A stretch of 64,000 nt of DNA from an uncultured Pseudomonadota bacterium (GTDB lineage: Bacteria; Myxococcota_A; UBA796; SXON01), in contig CAIMSU010000280.1 in NCBI GenBank assembly GCA_903844155.1, positions 43,089 through 107,088 on the forward strand, written 5' to 3'. A model generated the notes under the pieces. It did no database searches, was not told where the DNA came from, and worked only from the letters and a program-made list of their open reading frames with translations. Both the position numbers and the translations under genes were made by a program. The number at the start of each line of letters is the position of its first letter. Within the stretch, counting starts at the first letter, position 1. This document shows, one piece after another, positions 43,901-52,854 of this stretch.

Positions 43901-44069
43901 CCGGCGGGGCGCCCGGGTAGATCGTCTGCACGAGGACGATCGGAAAGTCGACGGGCGGGTAGAGGTCGGTCGGGAGGCGGGCGAGCGACAGCAGGCCGAG
44001 GACAAGTATCGCGACGCTCAGCATCGCCGTGAAGACCGGCCGACGGATCGCGATGTCAGAGAGGTTCAT
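40923..44069 (-). CDS. RND-family multidrug efflux permease
   Basis: 1048 residues. MNLSDIAIRRPVFTAMLSVAIL opens the first helix, as in AcrB/MdtB-type (HAE1) pumps. The proton-relay aspartate pair is in MSLAIGLLIDDAVVVRESI. The sequence has the internal duplication with two large periplasmic loops, and the final helices include LMGLVTKNAILLVDGA. The family exports drugs, detergents or lipophilic compounds. It follows the membrane-fusion gene by 3 nt. No TolC-like outer-membrane factor is encoded nearby, so the pair must use a channel encoded elsewhere. Confidence 0.93.
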   Translation of the reverse strand: MNLSDIAIRRPVFTAMLSVAILVLGLLSLARLPTDLYPPVDFPIVLVQTIYPGAPPEDIERDVTRPLEDAVAGIAGIDKLQSFTRDSASMMILQFKMGTNVDAATNQVRDGIGIAKGKLPKDVLDPVIKQVDIGALPVMVVALASSGDVNFTRQLADDRLRPFLEQVQGVGSVNVIGGQKREIHVDLNLDQLAALGVPATSVAERIGYENISVPVGQFDTEGYAVGIRADGQYRSVKDLASTVVSMTQDGRQVLLGEIASVADGHERATRYVRNNLQDAVSLEIIKKSGANTVDVCHGIAAQLEKVVPTLGNAAAYNVIADTSKDIEANADEVWIAIYYGGAMAVLVILFFLLDWRGTLISSLALPTSIIGTFAAMYLAGFSINTMTLLGMSLAIGLLIDDAVVVRESITRRLEAGDSPAEAASRGTREIALAVLATTLSLVAVFVPVAFMSGMVGQFFKQFGLTITIAVSISLFVAFTLDPMLSARLSKAHVPGPRRGIAGYIERFLDNIDHRYRVTLDWVLIHRKTTVGLAFAAVVAAGLLAAFLPGEFMPKQDRGEVLADFRLPVGTSLETTDAAAKPVEKALLAIPDVTRVYTIIGHEDQTNRARFRVQMTDKNHRSHKLDWYDDEIRKTLETVKTAEVTLSEPGVIEGLGDWPPMMFIVQGPDLDGLLVQGTRLQKMLQAIPGSADVRMNINPGKPELRVDIDRMVASDRGVPAGLVGATARLLVEGNLVGTLRDGGPEAQIRVRADPRYSANPEAVSLLPLPSPRGAVTLGDVAKVHMAIGASEINRNNRMRSVTVSSQVANGAALGSVLTAFYAELAKAPLPEGYFLTLDGQARDMNDTAQAMGMAIGVAFIFIFMVLASQFESLIHPFTLLASVPLALVGAIFGLAVTGNSISLGSQIGVILLMGLVTKNAILLVDGALVAMRDGHNAADAMRIAGPRRMRPILMTSAAMALGMLPTALGTGMGSEFRAPMGIAVIGGVISSTVLTLLVVPVVFQWMESVRTTLAWVWRRVNGEPEVGIHVQAAEAEDGSAGTAEEGVAK

Positions 44070-44072
44070 CGC

Positions 44073-45137
44073 CTACTCTGCAAGCGTGTGGGGCGGGTCG
44101 AGCACCACCTGCGCGCCGAGCTGCAGGTCACCGGAGACGATGATGCTGTCGCCCTGATCGTCGAGCACCGTCACCGGGACGCGCTTTGGGGCGGCGCCGG
44201 CCCCGGTGGCCACGAACACACAGAAGTCCGGCCGGGCGACCAACGCGGCTTTCGGCAGCTTCCACCCGTCCACATCGCTGGCGCCCTGCACGACCACACG
44301 CGCGAACCCGTGCGCGCGCAACGCGGCCGGCGGATCAACGATCCGGATCTCTACCGGAAGCCGCCGCGTGGCGACGTCCAGCGACGGGAGTACACGGAGG
44401 ACCTTCGCCGGGTATCCGACGGTCGCGCCCGGAGTCGCCGGGTAGACGGTCGCATCCAGCCCCTCGCGCAGCCAGGTCGCGGCGTCCTCGGGGGCGGTGC
44501 CCTTCAACTGCAGCGCCGAGACGTCGTCCAGCAGGAACAGTGGCGTTCCGCCACCGGTCATGATGCCGGCGTTGTCCGGGCCGTTCTGGATGACGCCGCC
44601 AAAGGGCGCCCTGAGTGTCTGATGGTCGAGGTTCGCCTTCGCCATCGCCGCCGCTGCCTTCGCCTGCTGGACGCCCGCGCGGGCCGCCAAGATCGAGGCC
44701 TGAGTCGTCGACCAGTCCTGCTCGCTCAACGCCCCCGCGTCCTTGAGCTTCTTCGCCCGCTCAAAGCTCGCCTCGCCGCCGGCCACCTGTGCCTCGGCGC
44801 CGGCGACGGCGGCAGCAGCCTGGTCGTACTGCGCCTGCGCGATCCCGGCATCGAGGACCGCGATCGGCTGGCCGGCCTTCACCGCATCCCCGCGGTTCAC
44901 GAGCAACCGCTGCACCCGCCCCGGCACGTCGAAGCCAAGCTGCACGGACTGGACGGGATCCAGCGAGCCCGTGATCTCGGTGCTCGGGCGGTGCCGCGCC
45001 GGCTCGGCCATTCCGTAACGAAGCGTCAGCGTCGCCGCGTCGGCCTTGCCCGCGACCGCCGGATCGGCCTTGCAGCCCGGCGTGCCCGCTGCGCCCAGCA
45101 CCAGCATCCACACCAGCGCGCACGAGGCGTTTTTCAC
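44073..45137 (-). CDS. RND efflux periplasmic adaptor (membrane fusion lipoprotein)
   Basis: 354 residues from a GTG start. MKNASCALVWMLVLGAAGTPGC carries a lipobox-like GTPGC, so it is probably lipid-anchored in the inner membrane. The barrel-sandwich halves are LGFDVPGRVQRLLVNRGDAV and LRAPFGGVIQNGPDNAGIMT, flanking a coiled-coil hairpin (residues about 95-165: QAQYDQAAAAVAGAEAQV, FERAKKLKDAGALSEQDW). This is the standard HlyD/AcrA layout. The adaptor links the permease at 40923 to an outer-membrane channel. Divergent from the BamA/TamA-like gene, with 130 nt between. Confidence 0.9.
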   Translation of the reverse strand: MKNASCALVWMLVLGAAGTPGCKADPAVAGKADAATLTLRYGMAEPARHRPSTEITGSLDPVQSVQLGFDVPGRVQRLLVNRGDAVKAGQPIAVLDAGIAQAQYDQAAAAVAGAEAQVAGGEASFERAKKLKDAGALSEQDWSTTQASILAARAGVQQAKAAAAMAKANLDHQTLRAPFGGVIQNGPDNAGIMTGGGTPLFLLDDVSALQLKGTAPEDAATWLREGLDATVYPATPGATVGYPAKVLRVLPSLDVATRRLPVEIRIVDPPAALRAHGFARVVVQGASDVDGWKLPKAALVARPDFCVFVATGAGAAPKRVPVTVLDDQGDSIIVSGDLQLGAQVVLDPPHTLAE

Positions 45138-45267
45138 GATCGGCTGTTCCAGAGCGCCTGTGACGGCGGTTGTGACGGGCCTGCCGTCAAGGAGTTGGCG
45201 CTCTCTGCTATCCCCCGCGACGCCGAGGGCAAGGCCGCGGGCGCAGCCGGCAAGGTATGGGGGCTCG

Positions 45268-47409
45268 GTGTCCCCCGGTCAGCGAGCCCCTTCCGCCCCG
45301 CGTTCCCGCCGACGGGCTCCGCGACTGGCCGCCGCCCTGGCCGTGGCGCTCTCCGCGTGCGCCGCGCACCGCACCGGGGACGCTGTCCGGTCGACGACGT
45401 TCGTTGGAAATACGCGCCCAAAGCCGCTGACCGAGTGGCTGACGGCCCCGCAGACGGACCGTGCGCTCCGCAATGCCATGACTCACCCCAAAGCCGTCTG
45501 GCAAGCGTTCCTTTTCCCGGGGGTCATCGAGCCCGCCTGGGTAGACCCCGCAACCCTCGACCGGGACGGCTGGCGGCTCGAAGTCTGGTACGCCAACCAC
45601 GGCTATTTTGACGCCCAGTTTCTCGGCTGGGAGATCGACCGCCCCACCCGCCCGGCCCGCCGAAAGGTGCGACCGGTCGATCTCGTCGGCCACATCGACC
45701 AGGGCCTCCCGTCCCGGGTCACCGGGATCGACGTAGCCGGGATCGAGCGCCTCGGCGCACCGCTGGCACGGCGGATCTGGGCCTCGCTCAAGATCTCGCA
45801 GGGCAGCATCTGGAACACCGACGACTGGCGCACGTCGCTCGCAGCGATCCAGGCGTTGCTGCGCGAGCATTCGTTCGCGTTCGCGAAGGTCGACGGGGAC
45901 GTGCTCGTGAGCCCGACCGACCACGAAGTGCAGGTCGCCATCCGCGTGGACGCCGGGCACCCTTGTCGGCTCGGCGCCGTCACCATCGTGGGGCTCAAGC
46001 ACATTCCCAGGGCGGAGCTGCTCCCGCTCCTCGACATCCACGAAGGCGAGCCCTACAAGGAGTCGAGCCTCAAGTCCACGCGCGAAAAGCTGTTCGCGCT
46101 TGGGGTTTTTGGCGTCGTGAACATCCTCCCGGACCTCTCGGACCCGGATGGCCGCCTCGTGCCGATCCGCATCGAGCTGTCCGAAAACAAGTCGCACGAG
46201 GTCAAGGCCGGCCCGGAATTCGAGTTTGAACCTGGCCTCCAGACGCTCTCCGTCGCCGCCACCTACACGGACAACAATGTCCTGAACCACCTCTGGCAGC
46301 TCTCCCAGACGGCGAAGTTCGGCGTGGCGTCCAACGTGGCGACCCTCAACGACGTGAACGCGGTCACCGTCAGCCCCGTCGGGTCGATCAGCGGCTCCTT
46401 CAATCTTCCGCGCCTCTTCAGCTCGAAATTCACGGTGTTGAACTCGGGCAGCTTCGCGCGCACCCTCACGAACTACGGCGACGTCCTGAGCGCCGAGTAT
46501 GCGCCCGCGGTGAGCTGGTCGGGGGTGCCCAAGCTCTCGCCCTCGGTCGGCTACCGCATCCGGTACGAGGACATCCTCGGCGCCGGGACCGCCTGCATCC
46601 TGCAGGCCAACAGCTACGGCGCGGCGTCGGAGTACCCGTACCTGATCTCCGAGCTGGAGCAGGCGGCGACGTACGACGGGCGGAACGACCCGCTCTCGCC
46701 GACGCGCGGGTGGTATTGGAACTTGAAGCTGGACGAAGCCGGAGGGCCGTTCGGCGGGTTGTACGACTTCTTCAAGGCGCAGGGCGAGGTGCGCGCCTAC
46801 CGATCCATCCTCCGGATCGCCCACCAGGACTTCGGTACCACGGTGGCCGCTCGGCTTGGGGGCGGGATCATCGCCCCGTACAGCAACACCACGCACATCC
46901 CCCTGGAAGAACGCCTCTATCTTGGCGGTGGAACAACGGTCCGGGGCTGGGGCGCGAACGAGCTCGGGCCCTACGCGCCAACCTCGTGCTCGACGATCGG
47001 CGGAACAGGATTTGTACCTGTTGGCGGCGATCTTTCGCTGTACGGGAACCTGGAGCTGCGGCAGCCGCTGCCGTTCTACCCGGACGTGAGCCTCGCGACG
47101 TTCCTGGACGCCGGGCGCGTGTGGGACGTGCCCGCGAACTTCAACCTCTCGGAGATCCAGTACAGCGTCGGCGGCGGCCTGCGGTACAACACCGCCATCG
47201 GGCCAATTCGGCTCGATGTTGCCTGGCGACTCGGAGACTCGCCGTACTTCGCCGGGGAGCACACGGTCACGACGACGCCGCTCCTCGGACCCGGCTACGC
47301 GAACCCGAACGGGGTCTCAAGCCTGGAATACCCCGTTGGCCAGACCTACCACTACTCGCCCGACTTTCCGCGTTGGGCGCTGCATTTTGGCCTCTCGGAG
47401 GCGTTCTGA
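45268..47409 (+). CDS. BamA/TamA-family outer-membrane protein (Omp85)
   Basis: 713 residues from GTG 45268, which gives MSPGQRAPSAPRSRRRAPRL then AAALAVALSAC, a basic n-region and hydrophobic stretch ending in a lipobox-like LSAC; upstream in-frame sequence is non-hydrophobic. POTRA-like strands include RLGAVTIVGLKHIPRAELLP. The barrel has the Omp85 hallmark VRGWGANELGPYAP (VRGF/Y-type loop-6 motif) and the C-terminal GLRYNTAIGPIRLDVAWRLG. It is immediately followed by TamB, so it is best read as TamA of a TAM complex that inserts proteins or moves lipids to the outer membrane. A lipobox on an Omp85 barrel is unusual. Confidence 0.85.
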   Translation: MSPGQRAPSAPRSRRRAPRLAAALAVALSACAAHRTGDAVRSTTFVGNTRPKPLTEWLTAPQTDRALRNAMTHPKAVWQAFLFPGVIEPAWVDPATLDRDGWRLEVWYANHGYFDAQFLGWEIDRPTRPARRKVRPVDLVGHIDQGLPSRVTGIDVAGIERLGAPLARRIWASLKISQGSIWNTDDWRTSLAAIQALLREHSFAFAKVDGDVLVSPTDHEVQVAIRVDAGHPCRLGAVTIVGLKHIPRAELLPLLDIHEGEPYKESSLKSTREKLFALGVFGVVNILPDLSDPDGRLVPIRIELSENKSHEVKAGPEFEFEPGLQTLSVAATYTDNNVLNHLWQLSQTAKFGVASNVATLNDVNAVTVSPVGSISGSFNLPRLFSSKFTVLNSGSFARTLTNYGDVLSAEYAPAVSWSGVPKLSPSVGYRIRYEDILGAGTACILQANSYGAASEYPYLISELEQAATYDGRNDPLSPTRGWYWNLKLDEAGGPFGGLYDFFKAQGEVRAYRSILRIAHQDFGTTVAARLGGGIIAPYSNTTHIPLEERLYLGGGTTVRGWGANELGPYAPTSCSTIGGTGFVPVGGDLSLYGNLELRQPLPFYPDVSLATFLDAGRVWDVPANFNLSEIQYSVGGGLRYNTAIGPIRLDVAWRLGDSPYFAGEHTVTTTPLLGPGYANPNGVSSLEYPVGQTYHYSPDFPRWALHFGLSEAF

Positions 47410-50400
47410 GCCGGGGGCGCAGGGTAGCCGCCGGCGTGATCGCGGGCGTGTGCTTGACGCTGGCGATCGGCCTGGTCGGCGCCGTGGTGTGGGCGAGAAC
47501 CGCGTCTGGAAACGCCTGGTTGCTGGGGACGATCCTGAAGGTCGCCGGGCCGGCGAGAGGGACGCTGACGGCGGGCAGCCTGGCGACGAACCTGACGGAC
47601 AGCCTCACGCTCTCGGACGTGAACCTCAACGGGGAGGACGGCGCGGTGCTCGTACATGTCGACGAGGTCGATGTGGCCTTCGATCTCGGCGGGATCTTAG
47701 GGCGCAAGCTGGTGGTGAACGACCTCGCCGTGCACGGCGTGCGGGTGCACCTCCAAAAGGCTGACGGGACCTGCACGAACCCGCTGGACCTCTGGGACCC
47801 GGGCACGTCCCCAGGCGGCCCGTGGACGGGCATCGGCCTCGACATCGCCGTGAACGCGTTGAGCGTGGGGGCGGACGAGATCAGCACCTGTGCCGGTGCG
47901 AATCCGCTCGTCGCGTCGACGGTGACGCTCTCCGGCAATGCGAGCATCACCGGCCCGCTGGTCGACACCGGAGGTCTGCGGCTGGCCGGTCTGCTGACGA
48001 CACCGCTGCTCCCCGAGCCCACCCGGTTTGAAGCCACGGTCGTCGGGAGCTGGGACGGCAAGGACGCGCGCACGACGGCGGTGCGCGCGAGCCTTGGGGC
48101 GCAAGACCTCGCCCTGAACGGCGAGGTGACCGGCCTGGACACGCCCAACGTGCTCGTCGCCGCCCACCTGACGAGCGTCACGTTCGCGCCGGAGCCCCTC
48201 GGCATTCCGGGGATCCACGGCATCGTCACGGCGACGGGGGAGGTGAAGGGACGCCTCGACCAGCCGAAGGTCACCCTGGCGCTGAAAACCGAGGGAGGCA
48301 CCGTCACAATCGACGGCGACGCCGACCTGAGCGGCGACCGCCCGACCTGGCACGCGGATGTCGCCATCCCCTCGGAGCTCGACCTCGGCGCGACCATCGA
48401 CGCCCTGCCGGCTTCGCACGTCGCCGGCCACGTCCTGCTCGACGGCAGCGGCCAGAGCTGGCCCGACGACCTCGTCATCGACGGCACCGCCGATCTGACC
48501 TCCTCCACCTTCCTCGGCGCCGGCCCCTACCGGGTGAGCGGCCCGATCCACCTCGACCACGGCAACCTCGGCGCACCCGTGCTGGACATCCGCACCCCGG
48601 CCGGCAGCGCGAAGCTCACGATTCGCGCGGACGTGGCGATGAGCACCGCCGCCGTCAGCATCCTCGACACCGACGTGGATCTGGCCGGGCTCGCCGCGTA
48701 CGGGGTCCCCGGGCTGCAGGGCCACGTGCACTTTACCGGCAGTCTCAGCGGGGACTGGCTGGACGGCGGCCACGCACGCGCGGAAGGCGTGCTTCGCGGG
48801 GGCGCTTTCGGCTACCGCGACGCTGCGACCGTCGCCTCGCTGGCTGGCCCGGTCCGGGTGACCTGGGACCACGATCATGGAAGGTTCGAGGCGGAATTGC
48901 AGACCGGCTCCGTGGCCGTCCCTGCCGACGGTAGAACCGTGCGGGCATCTGCGGTAACAGCGACCGCCAACCTCGACTTTGACGCGAGGGGCGTGACCGG
49001 ACGGGTGGACTCGCGGGCGACGGACGTGACCGTACCGACTGAACACTACGATCTGCTCGTCGCCAACGCCTTGATCGGCCCGGACGACATCGAGTTCGCG
49101 GCGCTCGGCGGGGGCTCCGAGCCGGACGCCGCTCCCGACGCGCTGCCGGACGTCGAGACCATCGCGGCGGAGGGCCGTTACAGCTACCTGGGCGCGCTCT
49201 CCCTCACGTCGGCGCACTACGCCCCCAGCGCCGCGGTGGACTGGCACCTGACCGAGCCGGCCTCCGTCACCACCGCCAACGGTTCCTTGAACGTGCACGC
49301 CGCCGCGGCCTCAACCAGCGGGGCGACGCTTGCCGCCGACGGCGTCCTCGGCCCGACCAGACCCTGTGATTTCACGGCGTCACTCAAGGATTTTCCGCTC
49401 TCCACGCTGGCGCTTGTCCTGCCCGGCCCCGCGTTCGGCGGCACGGTGACGGGGAACGCGCACTTGAAGGGCACCCTCGCTGCACCGATCACGACGTTTG
49501 AGGCCCATGGCACCGCCCTGGTCGTCCCCGGGATCCTCGCGTCGGGTGACGCCGACGTGACCGGGACCTCCGACGGGCGCTCCGTCGCGACCGCGATCAC
49601 CTTGCGAAAAACCCGAGCCGACGACACCATTTTGACCGTGAAGGCGTCTGTCGGGCTGAGACCGGGCGGGGATCACCCGGCGATCGACCGGCTCGCGCCC
49701 CTCGCGGCCGTGGCCACCGTGTCGCCGTCGACCAGCCAGGCGTGGCGCGCGCTCCTCGACCCCGCCCTGATCCCGGCGGAGATCCCGGACTTCCGAACGG
49801 CCGCCCAGCTCACCCTCTCCGGAACGCTCGACGCCCCCGCCGCCACCCTGAGCGCGGGGGCCCAGGTTCGATTGCCAGGCGGCTGGGTCGCGCTCGACGC
49901 CGATGCCGCCGTGCGCGACGACGTCGGCAGCGTGCGGCTCGTCGCCACGCAGGAGCTCACCCGACGCGCGGAGGTCACCGGCACCTACGGCGTGGCCCTC
50001 ACGCGCCTGCTCGCGGTCGCTACAGGAGGTCCAACGCCGGACCTCGCGAAGGTGGTGTCAAACCTCGCGCTCGACGTGGTGCCGCTCCAGCTCCCGTTGA
50101 CATCGCTGGGCGCCCCGCCGAGCGTCAAGGGCTCGCTGCTCGGCGGACTGCACGTCTCGGGCGACCCCGCCCTGCCGCGGGTAGAGGGCGCGCTGATGGT
50201 GATCAACGGGGCGATTGGCGAGGTCCCGATCAGCCAGGCGATGGTGACGCTGACGGGCGCAGACGGTGGCTACGATGTTGACGCAGGCGTGTCCTTCGGG
50301 GGCGGCGGCGGCTTGCACGCGGCCGGGTACGTGCCGGTGGAGGCGAACCTCGGCGCCATCGACAGCCAGCTCGGTCGGTCCGGCCTGAAGCTGACGGTCG

Positions 50401-51764
50401 ACGGCGACGGGGTGCCGCTCGCTGCGGCGAGCGCGTTCGTACCCGGACTCACGGGCGCGCATGGCATGGCGAAGCTGGCGGGGACGGTCGTTGGGCGGGC
50501 AGACGCCCCGGAGCCCGACCTGCGCCTGACACTGGCGAACGGCTCGTTCACCATCGACCCGCTGAACGTCCAGTACGATGCCGTGAACCTCGATGCCCAC
50601 CTCACGAGCGGCGGTGTGGACCTCACCACGCTGGAGGCCACAACTCGCTCCCACACCCGCGAGCTGAACCTCAACAAGACAGGCCGCATCAGCGCTTCGG
50701 GGCACGTCGCGCTCGATCACTATCGCCCGGGAGCCGTGCGCGGGGCGCTTGAGCTGGGGAACGCGTGGGTTGCCAACCGAACGGACGTATCCGTCCAGGC
50801 CACCTCGTCGCTACGCGTCGCCGGTACCTGGCCGCTGCTGTCCATCGGTGGGCGAGTCGACGTGGACGACGCAAACGTGGTGTTGAAGGAGAGCTTTTTC
50901 ACGGCTGAGTCCAGCCTGCAGCTCGACCCGGACATCACCGTGCAGCGGACGGGCGCGACCGTCGAAAAGAAAGTCGCGGTGGGACTGCCTTTTGACGTCA
51001 ACATGGACATCCAGGTCTACCTCAACCGGCACACCAACGTGGACGTCACGATCCCGATGGAACAGTTCGGCGGCGACCTGACCAAGAGCCTGTCCAACCT
51101 GCGCTTTGCGGTCTCACTGGACAGTCCGGACGGCCTGCATCTTCAGCGGGAGGACGGCGTGGTCCAGCTCTCGGGCCTGGTCGAGCCGACCTCCGGCGTC
51201 GCAAATGTGCTCGGAAAGGACTTCAACATCAACGGCGGCACCGTGAGCTTTACCGGGGTTGACTACCTGAACCCGCTGCTCAACCTCGGGGCAACGTACG
51301 ACAGCGGCGCGAACGGCACGATCACCGCGCACATCTCAGGGAGCGCCACCGCGCCGGGGATCAGCTTCAACTCGGATCTGGGCAAGTCGACGGACGACAT
51401 GATCAGCATCCTGCTGTTCGGAGCGCCCATCAGCGACCTGCAGAATTCCTCGCAGAGCAGCGCCGCAATCCTGGCGGCCTTCCAGTCGATCTTCAAGTCG
51501 CAGATGAACGAAGCGGCTTCGCTCACGCGGCTGGACGTCGTGCAGTTCAGCTCGGACAGCTACACGTTCGGGAAGCGCTTCGGAAAAGACGTGCTGGTCG
51601 AGATCGTGTTCAACAACCAGAACCAGAGCGCGTCGACGACGGTGCCGAAGAACCCCGTTGAACTGCACGTCGAATTGCCCTTGTGGAAGGGCTGGTATCT
51701 GCAGGGGATGGGGGGGACGGCGGGGATCGGGCAGATCAGCGCTTATGCGCGGTGGAGGTTTTAG
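47406..51764 (+). CDS. tamB: TamB-like translocation and assembly module protein
   Basis: About 1452 residues. The N-terminal signal anchor (VIAGVCLTLAIGLVGAVVWA) is followed by a very long repetitive beta-rich region of the AsmA/TamB type and the conserved DUF490 C-terminus (GLVEPTSGVANVLGKDFNIN, TYDSGANGTITAHISGSATA, MISILLFGAPISDLQ, SAYARWRF). Such proteins form a hydrophobic groove spanning the periplasm. The start is uncertain: CTG 47406 overlaps the upstream stop (CTGA) with GGAGG 4 nt before it and supplies the basic RGRR n-region. GTG 47436 is the first conventional codon but removes those charges, and TTG 47373 is another option. Confidence 0.85.
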   Translation: MSRGRRVAAGVIAGVCLTLAIGLVGAVVWARTASGNAWLLGTILKVAGPARGTLTAGSLATNLTDSLTLSDVNLNGEDGAVLVHVDEVDVAFDLGGILGRKLVVNDLAVHGVRVHLQKADGTCTNPLDLWDPGTSPGGPWTGIGLDIAVNALSVGADEISTCAGANPLVASTVTLSGNASITGPLVDTGGLRLAGLLTTPLLPEPTRFEATVVGSWDGKDARTTAVRASLGAQDLALNGEVTGLDTPNVLVAAHLTSVTFAPEPLGIPGIHGIVTATGEVKGRLDQPKVTLALKTEGGTVTIDGDADLSGDRPTWHADVAIPSELDLGATIDALPASHVAGHVLLDGSGQSWPDDLVIDGTADLTSSTFLGAGPYRVSGPIHLDHGNLGAPVLDIRTPAGSAKLTIRADVAMSTAAVSILDTDVDLAGLAAYGVPGLQGHVHFTGSLSGDWLDGGHARAEGVLRGGAFGYRDAATVASLAGPVRVTWDHDHGRFEAELQTGSVAVPADGRTVRASAVTATANLDFDARGVTGRVDSRATDVTVPTEHYDLLVANALIGPDDIEFAALGGGSEPDAAPDALPDVETIAAEGRYSYLGALSLTSAHYAPSAAVDWHLTEPASVTTANGSLNVHAAAASTSGATLAADGVLGPTRPCDFTASLKDFPLSTLALVLPGPAFGGTVTGNAHLKGTLAAPITTFEAHGTALVVPGILASGDADVTGTSDGRSVATAITLRKTRADDTILTVKASVGLRPGGDHPAIDRLAPLAAVATVSPSTSQAWRALLDPALIPAEIPDFRTAAQLTLSGTLDAPAATLSAGAQVRLPGGWVALDADAAVRDDVGSVRLVATQELTRRAEVTGTYGVALTRLLAVATGGPTPDLAKVVSNLALDVVPLQLPLTSLGAPPSVKGSLLGGLHVSGDPALPRVEGALMVINGAIGEVPISQAMVTLTGADGGYDVDAGVSFGGGGGLHAAGYVPVEANLGAIDSQLGRSGLKLTVDGDGVPLAAASAFVPGLTGAHGMAKLAGTVVGRADAPEPDLRLTLANGSFTIDPLNVQYDAVNLDAHLTSGGVDLTTLEATTRSHTRELNLNKTGRISASGHVALDHYRPGAVRGALELGNAWVANRTDVSVQATSSLRVAGTWPLLSIGGRVDVDDANVVLKESFFTAESSLQLDPDITVQRTGATVEKKVAVGLPFDVNMDIQVYLNRHTNVDVTIPMEQFGGDLTKSLSNLRFAVSLDSPDGLHLQREDGVVQLSGLVEPTSGVANVLGKDFNINGGTVSFTGVDYLNPLLNLGATYDSGANGTITAHISGSATAPGISFNSDLGKSTDDMISILLFGAPISDLQNSSQSSAAILAAFQSIFKSQMNEAASLTRLDVVQFSSDSYTFGKRFGKDVLVEIVFNNQNQSASTTVPKNPVELHVELPLWKGWYLQGMGGTAGIGQISAYARWRF

Positions 51765-51892
51765 TGGCGAGAAACAATTCGGCTCGTTTAACGCGGCTTG
51801 CTTGCTTGGCGGCGCGGGGCGCGGCTACCCCCGGGCCGGCCGCGAGTTTCAGGCACCCGCCAGACGCGGGGCACGCCCGGCGAGCGCGAACG

Positions 51893-52816
51893 CTACCCCA
51901 CCCCGCTCCACGGCTGGTACGTGACCACGACCTCCATCCCCGGCCGCGGAACGGCGTTTCCCGTGAAGACCACGGCATTGTCGCCCGGCGAGTACTCCCA
52001 GCCGTCATCCGGTCGGTTCGGCATGGTGACGCCGTCCACCGTGACCACCACCGTCGCCGGATCGGGCACGCGCGCGAGGTAGAACGTCGTGTCCCACCCC
52101 GCGACGTCGAGCCCGACACGGGCCAGCAACGCCGAATAGTCATCCGAACAGATCGAATCCGACCACCCGCTCGTCTCGGCGACGGCCTGGAGGTACCGCA
52201 CCCCCGCATCTGCCGCGGAGGTCCCTGACACGCAGCCCTGCGGCAGGTCTCCGACCAGCGCATGCGCGCGAAAACCGCCCGTCCCCGCCGCACTTTCCAG
52301 GATCCCGAGGTAGGTGTCGACGGCGTCCGGCGAGTGATCGTCCTCGTCCGAGACATACACGACGTTCAAGGCACTCGTCGCCCGCACAAGGCCCGGGTTC
52401 AAGCTCGGGTTCACCGCCAGCGCGGAGGTGAGCAGACCCTCCTCGTCGCGCGACCCGTCCGTGCCGACGGACACGGCGGCCGTGAACGCCTGATCGAGCA
52501 GGGGCGTCGCGGGGGTGATGATGGCACCCCGCAACGCGCCGTGCTCGTTCGGATCCGTCGTGACAACGCCGATCTGCCAGTCGGCGAACGTGCCCGAGAG
52601 CACGTCCACGAACGAGGAAAAGTTCGCGCTCAACCTGCCTTGCTCCTCCGTCATCGACTGCGAATTGTCGATCACGAACAAGATGTCCGCGGAGACCTCC
52701 TCCCCGCCTTGCGTGAACTTGTCCTGCGCCCCGACCTTGACGAGCTTGTTCTCGGTGCAAGCAGCCATTCCCAACAGGGCGAGGGCGGCACAGAGATGAG
52801 CGGTCCGGACAGGCAT
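51893..52816 (-). CDS. Lipoprotein with von Willebrand factor A domain
   Basis: 307 residues. MPVRTAHLCAALALLGMAACTE is a lipoprotein signal (lipobox MAAC). The VWA domain starts at ADILFVIDNSQSM, where D-x-S-x-S forms the metal-binding MIDAS, and continues through VVYVSDEDDHSPD, a typical later MIDAS-proximal loop. A C-terminal beta domain (TVVVTVDGVTMPNRPDD) completes the chain. Such myxobacterial-type lipoproteins are thought to act in adhesion or protein contacts at the surface. It is divergent from the propeller/CxxCH lipoprotein with only 38 nt between; TACAGT lies 7 nt before its ATG. Confidence 0.78.
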   Translation of the reverse strand: MPVRTAHLCAALALLGMAACTENKLVKVGAQDKFTQGGEEVSADILFVIDNSQSMTEEQGRLSANFSSFVDVLSGTFADWQIGVVTTDPNEHGALRGAIITPATPLLDQAFTAAVSVGTDGSRDEEGLLTSALAVNPSLNPGLVRATSALNVVYVSDEDDHSPDAVDTYLGILESAAGTGGFRAHALVGDLPQGCVSGTSAADAGVRYLQAVAETSGWSDSICSDDYSALLARVGLDVAGWDTTFYLARVPDPATVVVTVDGVTMPNRPDDGWEYSPGDNAVVFTGNAVPRPGMEVVVTYQPWSGVG

Positions 52817-52842
52817 TCCACCAACTGTAACCGGGAGTCGGA

Positions 52843-52848
52843 TACACT
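52843..52848 (+). promoter_or_regulatory. -10-like hexamer of a putative leaderless start
   Basis: TACACT followed by 6 nt and the ATG at 52855. The hexamer is identical to the -10 of the sigma70 promoter at 27326-27331, but here it sits directly before the start codon. Confidence 0.5.
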
Positions 52849-52854
52849 GGGCTG

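Noticed and set aside
40986..45611. Long plus-strand frames (752 and 778 codons) opposite the RND operon
   Set aside because: Arg/His/Asp-rich shadow translation of the permease and adaptor genes; no domain recognisable.
45208..47262. 684-codon minus-strand frame over the Omp85 gene
   Set aside because: Antisense shadow; the plus frame has POTRA and barrel motifs and precedes tamB.
51765..51892. Bidirectional terminator between tamB and the VWA lipoprotein
   Set aside because: GC-rich short complementary segments exist, but no stable stem followed by a T-run could be identified by eye.
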